Source of the DNA: Pseudomonas nitroreducens TX1
Lineage (GTDB): Bacteria > Pseudomonadota > Gammaproteobacteria > Pseudomonadales > Pseudomonadaceae
Direction: 5' to 3'
Assembly (NCBI RefSeq): GCF_000313755.1
Contig: NZ_AMZB01000136.1
Location: forward strand, 62,001-126,000
Length of the DNA: 64,000 nt
A program made the position numbers and the translations under genes. Below are positions 59,597 to 64,000 of this stretch, in pieces (position 1 is the first letter of the stretch; each line of letters begins with the position of its first letter). The notes below the pieces were generated by a model. The model was not told where the DNA came from. It searched no databases and saw only the letters and a list, made by a program, of their open reading frames with translations.

Positions 59597-60927
59597 GCGA
59601 CCCATCCCTGCGCGTCCTGATCGTCGAGGACGACCCCCACGTGCGCCTCGGCTGCCAGCAGGCGCTGGCCCTGGAAGACATCGAGACCGACAGCGTGGGC
59701 AGCGCCGAGGAGGCGCTGAAGAAGGTCGGCGCCGACTTCCCCGGCATCGTCGTCAGCGACATCCGCATGCCCGGCATGGACGGCCTGCAACTGCTGGAGA
59801 AGCTCAAGGAGCGCGACCCCAGCCTGCCGGTGGTGTTGATTACCGGCCACGGCGACATCGCCATGGCGGTCAAGGCCATGCGCGACGGCGCCTACGACTT
59901 CATGGAGAAGCCCTTCTCACCGGAAAAACTGGTGGACACTGCGCGCCGCGCCCTGGCCCAGCGCGCGCTTACCCGCGAAGTCAGCCAGCTGCGCCGCCAG
60001 CTCGCCGGCAAGCAGGCCCTGGAAAGCCGGCTGATCGGCCGCTCGCCCGCCATGCAGGCGCTGCGCGAGCTGATCGCCAACGTCGCCGACACCTCCGCCA
60101 ATGTGCTCATCGAAGGCGAGACCGGCACCGGCAAGGAACTGGTCGCCCGCTGCCTGCACGACTACAGCCGGCGCCAGCCCAAGCCCTTCGTCGCGCTCAA
60201 CTGCGGCGGCCTGCCGGAAAGCCTGATCGACAGCGAAATCTTCGGCCACGAGGCCCATGCCTTCACCGGCGCCGGCAAGCGGCGGATCGGCAAGATCGAG
60301 CACGCCGACGGCGGCAGCCTGTTCCTCGACGAGATCGAGAGCATGCCGCTGAACCTGCAGATCAAGCTGCTGCGCGTACTACAGGAACAACAGCTGGAGC
60401 GCCTGGGCTCCAACGAACTGATCCGCGTGGACTGCCGGGTGATCGCCGCGACCAAGTCCGACCTCGCCGCCATGGGTCGCGAAGGCAGCTTCCGCAGCGA
60501 CCTCTACTACCGCCTCAACGTCATCACCCTGAACCTGCCGCCGCTGCGCGAACGCCGCGAAGACATCCTGATGCTCTTCGAACACTTCCTGCAGCAGTCC
60601 TCGCTGCGCTTCGACCGCCCGGCGCCGATCATCGACAACGCCACTGCCGCCACCCTGATGGCCCACGACTGGCCAGGCAACGTGCGCGAGCTGCGCAACG
60701 TCGCTGAACGCTTCGCCATCGGCCTGCCGGTGCTGGCAGGCGGCAGCCTCGGCCCGGACGCCGGCGAGCCGCGCTTCGCCGAGGCCGTGGAAGCCTTTGA
60801 GAAAAGCCTGCTGTCCACCGCCCTGGAACGCCACGCCGGCAACCTCAGCCAGGCCGCGCACGCGCTGGGCATGGCCAAGACCACGCTGTTCGACAAGGTG
60901 AAGAAATACGGCCTGAAGAGCGATTAA
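59593..60927 (+). CDS. aauR: AauR, sigma-54-dependent response regulator
   Basis: 444 aa (MSDPSLRVLIVEDDPHVRLGCQQALALED). Receiver with D56 (VVSDIRMPG) and K107; AAA+ domain with Walker A GETGTGKE and Walker B LFLDEIES. The sigma-54 contact loop reads HAFTGA rather than the canonical GAFTGA, a DctD-like variation. C-terminal Fis-like helix-turn-helix (LSTALERHAGNLSQAAHALGMAKTTLFDKVKKYGL). Activates aatJ from the twin sites at 52.4 kb. ATG is in ATGA overlap with aauS. Confidence 0.94.
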   Translation: MSDPSLRVLIVEDDPHVRLGCQQALALEDIETDSVGSAEEALKKVGADFPGIVVSDIRMPGMDGLQLLEKLKERDPSLPVVLITGHGDIAMAVKAMRDGAYDFMEKPFSPEKLVDTARRALAQRALTREVSQLRRQLAGKQALESRLIGRSPAMQALRELIANVADTSANVLIEGETGTGKELVARCLHDYSRRQPKPFVALNCGGLPESLIDSEIFGHEAHAFTGAGKRRIGKIEHADGGSLFLDEIESMPLNLQIKLLRVLQEQQLERLGSNELIRVDCRVIAATKSDLAAMGREGSFRSDLYYRLNVITLNLPPLRERREDILMLFEHFLQQSSLRFDRPAPIIDNATAATLMAHDWPGNVRELRNVAERFAIGLPVLAGGSLGPDAGEPRFAEAVEAFEKSLLSTALERHAGNLSQAAHALGMAKTTLFDKVKKYGLKSD

Positions 60928-61011
60928 GCGGTCTTTGCTTCCCACATGGCGAATGGGCAGAAGCCATTGTTTTCACTTGAAAGCCCGTGCCGTTGCTTTC
61001 CCTCTCCCCCG

Positions 61012-61330
61012 CCCTCTCCCTGAAGGGAGAGGGAGCCGTTCGGCGCCGCCGATGAGCGCGGTATTTACCGGCCGCCCGGACTAGTCCCCTCTCCCGTCAG
61101 GGAGAAGGGCCGTTCGGCGTCGCCGATGAGCGCGGTGTTTACCGGCCGCCCGGACTAGTCCCCTCTCCCGTCAGGGAGAAGGGCCGTTCGGCGCCGCCGA
61201 TGAGCGCGGTATTTCGCGGCCGCTCGGGCCGGCCCCCTCTCCCTTCAGGGAGAAGGGCCGTTCGGCGCCGCCGATGAGCGCGGTATTCCCCGGCCGCTCG
61301 GGCCGGTCCCCTCTCCCTTCAGGGAGAGGG
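61012..61330. repeat. five tandem copies of a 74-bp unit
   Basis: Units begin near 61012, 61086, 61160, 61234 and 61308, a strict 74-bp period. Each has a palindrome of the form CCCTCTCCC-N-TCAGGGAGAAGG and then a conserved CCGTTCGGCG, GCCGATGAGCGCGG stretch. The first four contain a CGGCCGC tail that varies between CCGGACTAGTC and TCGGGCCGG. The last unit is truncated before a GGTTAGGGAGAGGG end. No variable spacers, so it is not a CRISPR array. The region is the 580-bp gap after aauR. Confidence 0.9.
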
Positions 61331-61508
61331 TTAGGGAGAGGGCATGCCCTCGTGCCGAGTCTCCTGCAGGAGCGGACCATGCCGCGCCCACGGAGCACGC
61401 CGTTCTGCTACGGGATTACCGGCCTGCCTGCTTCCGTTCCCATTGATCTGCGCCGTCCCGTCCCGGACACTATCGACCTTTGAACCGGCCGCACGAGCGG
61501 GAGCCCTC

Positions 61509-61958
61509 ATGTCCACCCAAGCCGAAACCCTCTGGAACCAGCTCTGCGCCGACGCCGGCGTCGATCCGCAGCAGCGCATGGCCGCGCGCCGCGCCATCCT
61601 CGCCGACAGCAGCGCGCTGGACGCCACCGTCTACCGCCCGGACGACAACGACCCGGACGCCGAAGAACTGGACATGGGCGATGCCAAGGTGCAATTCCTC
61701 GGCCCGTTCGAGGCGCCGGTCGAATGGGACGCCGCCGAGCGCGAAGATTTCTTCGACGACGCCGACCCGGCACTGTTCTTCAGCGTTCGCATCGAGTGCG
61801 AGGCAGAACCCGGCACCTCCGGCTTCTTCGTCCCGGAAGTGGGCGACTACCTGGCAGTCATGGATGGCGGCAAGATCCAGATGTATTTCCTGCACGACTG
61901 GCGCGAAGACGAAGACGGCTGCACCTGCGTGCTGATCCGCGACGACATCCAGCTCTGA
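61509..61958 (+). CDS. acidic cytoplasmic protein, unknown function
   Basis: 149 aa from ATG 61509 (MSTQAETLWNQLCADAGVDPQQRMAARRAILADSSALDATVYRPDDNDPDAEELDMGDAKVQFLGPFEAPVEWDAAE). Strongly acidic, with a helical N-terminus, a beta-rich middle (LFFSVRIECEAEPGTSGFFVPEVGDYLAVMDGGKIQMYFLHDW) and a terminal ...EDGCTCVLIRDDIQL. No signal peptide. No family recognised. The frame is open further upstream but the repeat region there does not look coding. Confidence 0.65.
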   Translation: MSTQAETLWNQLCADAGVDPQQRMAARRAILADSSALDATVYRPDDNDPDAEELDMGDAKVQFLGPFEAPVEWDAAEREDFFDDADPALFFSVRIECEAEPGTSGFFVPEVGDYLAVMDGGKIQMYFLHDWREDEDGCTCVLIRDDIQL

Positions 61959-62142
61959 TCGAGGCGACGCCCTTCGAGGACTTCGCCCAGCCCTGGGCCG
62001 AGGCCTACCGGCTATTGCCTATGAAGGAGCCGTCAACCAGGGCAACATACTTTCCTACAAATATCTCGGAAGGCTCCGATGAGTCTGGCGTGAGTTCGCT
62101 GTCTAGAGTACTCACCCTTTTTCATCAGCCGGACCTTCCGCC

Positions 62143-62385
62143 ATGAACCTCGCTCCCGACAGTCTCTGGGTCGATGTGGAGACCTGGTCTCCCTACCGCC
62201 CGCAACGCATCCTCCACGGCCGCATCAGCCGCGCGGACTATCTCGCCCTGTGCAATGGCCACGCGCCCTCCGAGGTGCGCCTGGGCGATTGCCAGAGCCG
62301 CCACTGCCCGACCGGCCCGGTACAGGACCTGTTCCTCAGCGGCTCGCACATCCTCAACGTCACCCCGGTGGAGCGGGTGGCCTGA
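62143..62385 (+). CDS. 80-aa small protein, first of a paralogous pair
   Basis: MNLAPDSLWVDVETWSPYRPQRILHGRISRADYLALCNGHAPSEVRLGDCQSRHCPTGPVQDLFLSGSHILNVTPVERVA. It shares DYxALCxGxAPxxVRxxDCQS with the next gene, an obvious paralogue 125 bp downstream. Predicted fold is beta-alpha-beta with three cysteines. No known domain. Start ATG 62143 has CCTTCCGCC upstream, a poor ribosome site. Confidence 0.65.
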   Translation: MNLAPDSLWVDVETWSPYRPQRILHGRISRADYLALCNGHAPSEVRLGDCQSRHCPTGPVQDLFLSGSHILNVTPVERVA

Positions 62386-62509
62386 ACGGCGAGGGCTGGA
62401 GATTCGGAGAGGAAAGTCCCACAGCCCATTCAGAGGAACCCGACAGAGCCTGCACGGAACCGACGTTAAGGTTTGCCCCCTCTTCTCACCCATGTGGAGC
62501 GACGTGGCA

Positions 62510-62767
62510 ATGAACGAACATCTCAAGGTCGAAGTCGTGGTTCGCGCGCATAATCGCGAGTCCTCAGTGCTCCAGGGCTGGATCAGCCAGGGCGACTACT
62601 CCGCGCTGTGCCATGGCGCGGCGCCGTTCGTGGTGCGCATGAACGACTGCCAGTCGGAGATGGGGCTGCTCGAACGGCCGGAAGACATCTACGTACGCAG
62701 CGCCTACATCCTCAGCATCGAAGTGCTCGACCGCCTGCCTGCGCGTCAGTCGGCCATGCCACGGTAG
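62510..62767 (+). CDS. 85-aa small protein, second of a paralogous pair
   Basis: MNEHLKVEVVVRAHNRESSVLQGWISQGDYSALCHGAAPFVVRMNDCQSEMGLLERPEDIYVRSAYILSIEVLDRLP. Start ATG 62510 (an in-frame ATG at 62492 is possible), with GGAG and spacing of 11. The DYSALCHGAAPFVVRMNDCQS block aligns with the previous gene, and both end with (S/N)xILxI/VxxxxRL/V. Its 3' end overlaps the convergent methyltransferase gene by 22 bp. Confidence 0.65.
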   Translation: MNEHLKVEVVVRAHNRESSVLQGWISQGDYSALCHGAAPFVVRMNDCQSEMGLLERPEDIYVRSAYILSIEVLDRLPARQSAMPR

Positions 62768-63357
62768 ACGTAGGTCATGGGCCGCGGGCCCGGCAGGTAA
62801 TCCTGGATCAGTTCGCGCAAGTGGAAGCCACCGGATTCGATCAGCGCCGGCATGTCGCGGTCCAGGTGGCAGCCGCCGGCCAGCGGCTTCCACACCGGCG
62901 TCAGGCGGTGCTGCCAGGCACGCACGCTGGCGTCCGGCGCCAGGCCGTGTTCGCAGAAGAAAAATTCGCCACCGGGCTTGAGCACCCGGCGCATTTCCTT
63001 CAGCGCCGCCACGGCATCGGGAATGCTGCACAGGGTGAAGGTGCAGACGATGCTGTCGAAGCTCGCGGCGTCGGCGCGGATCTCGCCCAGCTCCAGCGCC
63101 ACCATCTCCACCGGGATGCCAATCGCCGCGGCGCGGTTGCGGGCGAGCTTCTGCATCTGCGCCGCGGGGTCGACCCCGACGATTGTCGACACTTTCGCCG
63201 GATCGTAGAACGACAGGTTCAGCCCGGTGCCCATGCCGATCTCCAGCACCCGGCCATGGGCGCGGGGCACCAGCAGCGAGCGCTGCTTCATCACATCGCC
63301 CAGTCCGCAGGCGAAGTCGATCAGCCGGGGCAGGACATAACGGTCGTAGAGTTGCAT
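62746..63357 (-). CDS. class I SAM-dependent methyltransferase
   Basis: 203 aa from ATG 63357 (MQLYDRYVLPRLIDFACGLGDVMKQRSLLVPRAHG), with GGAG upstream. The SAM-binding motif is RVLEIGMGTGLNLSFYD (~38-54), followed by VGVDPAAQMQKLAR, and later SIVCTFTLCSIPDAVAALKEMRRVLKPGGEFFFCEHGL. Resembles the phosphatidylethanolamine or ubiquinone-type methyltransferase group; the substrate is unknown. The frame stays open upstream to 63480. Confidence 0.9.
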   Translation of the reverse strand: MQLYDRYVLPRLIDFACGLGDVMKQRSLLVPRAHGRVLEIGMGTGLNLSFYDPAKVSTIVGVDPAAQMQKLARNRAAAIGIPVEMVALELGEIRADAASFDSIVCTFTLCSIPDAVAALKEMRRVLKPGGEFFFCEHGLAPDASVRAWQHRLTPVWKPLAGGCHLDRDMPALIESGGFHLRELIQDYLPGPRPMTYVYRGMAD

Positions 63358-63505
63358 GCGTGTGATCTCCGCTTTTCCCCTGATCCTAGCGGTCCTCAGC
63401 CGCGCCGGCTCAGGGGCTGATGAGGGGATATCCGCCAATTTCACGGACAGCAGCGCCGACTGACCACTCCCCTTGGGCATAAACCCTGGCGGCCGTTAGA
63501 CGATT

Positions 63506-63585
63506 GTCGACACTTCATCAAATCTTGATTGACCCAGAGGCTTTCGAGGGGTAGCTTTCGCCGCACATCAAGAAGATTGTCGACA
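63506..63585. promoter_or_regulatory. two TGTCGACA operator-like sites before the GntR gene
   Basis: The palindrome ATTGTCGACA occurs at 63504-63513 and again at 63576-63585, 72 bp apart and ending two bases before the regulator's ATG. The repeated exact palindrome around a regulator start suggests autoregulation. Confidence 0.6.
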
Positions 63586-63587
63586 CC

Positions 63588-64000
63588 ATGAGCGATAGCC
63601 TGACTCTGCCAAGCCCCGTTTCCGACGACAGCGAGACCCTCTCGGAACACGTGTTCCGCAAGATCCAGTCCGCCATCGTCAAGGGCGAGATCGCCCCCGG
63701 CAGCAAGATTTCCGAGCCGGAACTGGCGCGCACCTACGGCATCAGCCGGGGCCCGCTGCGCGAGGCGATCCACCGCCTGGAAGGCCAGAAGCTGCTGGTG
63801 CGCGTACCGCACGTCGGCGCGCGGGTGGTGTCGCTGAGCCACGAGGAGCTGCTGGAGCTCTACGAGATCCGCGAATCCCTCGAAGGCATGGCCTGCCGCC
63901 TGGCCGCCGAGCGCATGAGCCAGGAAGAGATCGACGAGCTGCGCCGTGTGCTCGACACCCACGAGCGCGACGAGGCGTTCCAGGCCGGCCGTGGCTACTA
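63588..64000 (+). CDS. GntR-family (FadR subfamily) regulator, N-terminal part
   Basis: 138 residues are visible before the window ends (MSDSLTLPSPVSDDSETLSEHVFRKIQSAIVKGEIAPGSKISEPELARTYGISRGPLREAIHRLEGQKLLVRVPHVGARVVSLSHEELLELYEIRESLEGMACRLAAERMS). The winged helix (KISEPELARTYGISRGPLREAIHRLE, ~40-66) is complete; the FCD-type ligand domain begins at ~80. From memory it resembles the GntR regulator preceding the methylcitrate (prp) genes in P. aeruginosa, which would be the next genes downstream. That cannot be checked here. Confidence 0.88.
   Translation, partial: MSDSLTLPSPVSDDSETLSEHVFRKIQSAIVKGEIAPGSKISEPELARTYGISRGPLREAIHRLEGQKLLVRVPHVGARVVSLSHEELLELYEIRESLEGMACRLAAERMSQEEIDELRRVLDTHERDEAFQAGRGY

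Noticed and set aside
61012-61330. CRISPR array
   Set aside because: The whole 74-bp unit repeats, there are no unique spacers, and no cas genes are in the window.

Overview
This is a GC-rich chromosomal segment of a Pseudomonas. It looks most like the P. aeruginosa group (P. nitroreducens, P. citronellolis and P. knackmussii are relatives to compare), judged from protein similarity recalled from memory, REP-type repeats built on a GGAGCGAGC core, an ANR box and sigma-54 promoters. Almost everything is ordinary core metabolism, transport and regulation. From memory, several blocks match gene orders lying at separate places in P. aeruginosa PAO1: rtcR to gdhA, morA-glyA, cueR to an HD-GYP regulator, and aatJQMP-ggt-aauSR. 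I could not check this.

0-14 kb: a DUF3015 gene tail and a DUF4105 outer-membrane protein precede the RNA-repair locus. On the minus strand rtcR (sigma-54 activator with a CARF sensor) is followed within 35 bp by a NADAR gene and an overlapping SUKH/ankyrin-like gene broken by one in-frame TGA. Divergently, a sigma-54 promoter drives a ~525-nt leader and then slipin, rtcB, a pol-beta-type nucleotidyltransferase and rtcA. The leader holds two abutting tRNA-like elements with good cloverleaf arms but no usable anticodon loop. They are the most unusual feature here. A lipoprotein, an ANR-controlled cytochrome c peroxidase, gdhA and a small coiled-coil protein follow.

14-27 kb: ettA diverges from morA (1416-aa PAS-GGDEF-EAL protein). 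Then come glyA, a lipoprotein resembling the SecD P1 head, an NCS2 purine permease, trmA, and small envelope or unknown proteins.

27-45 kb: DUF411, alaC, a PhzF-family protein, a zinc metallopeptidase, a lone receiver protein, prpE-type acyl-CoA synthetase, a Bcr/CflA exporter, and an RND pump (permease and adaptor) divergent from a TetR repressor. A copper-resistance cluster (copZ, hypothetical, copA, cueR) carries two CueR-type promoters, each with the 19-bp spacer typical of MerR-family targets. An EamA exporter follows.

45-52 kb: a DUF925 nucleotidyltransferase overlaps a RIO kinase, next to an HD-GYP response regulator and a solute-binding-domain sensor kinase. Then come ada and a PAP2 phosphatase.

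52-61 kb: a complete acidic-amino-acid module, aatJQMP (ABC importer), ggt, and aauS-aauR, with twin AauR-type sites and a sigma-54 promoter before aatJ.

61-64 kb: five 74-bp tandem repeats, small unknown proteins including a tandem paralogue pair, a methyltransferase, and the start of a GntR regulator with two TGTCGACA sites.
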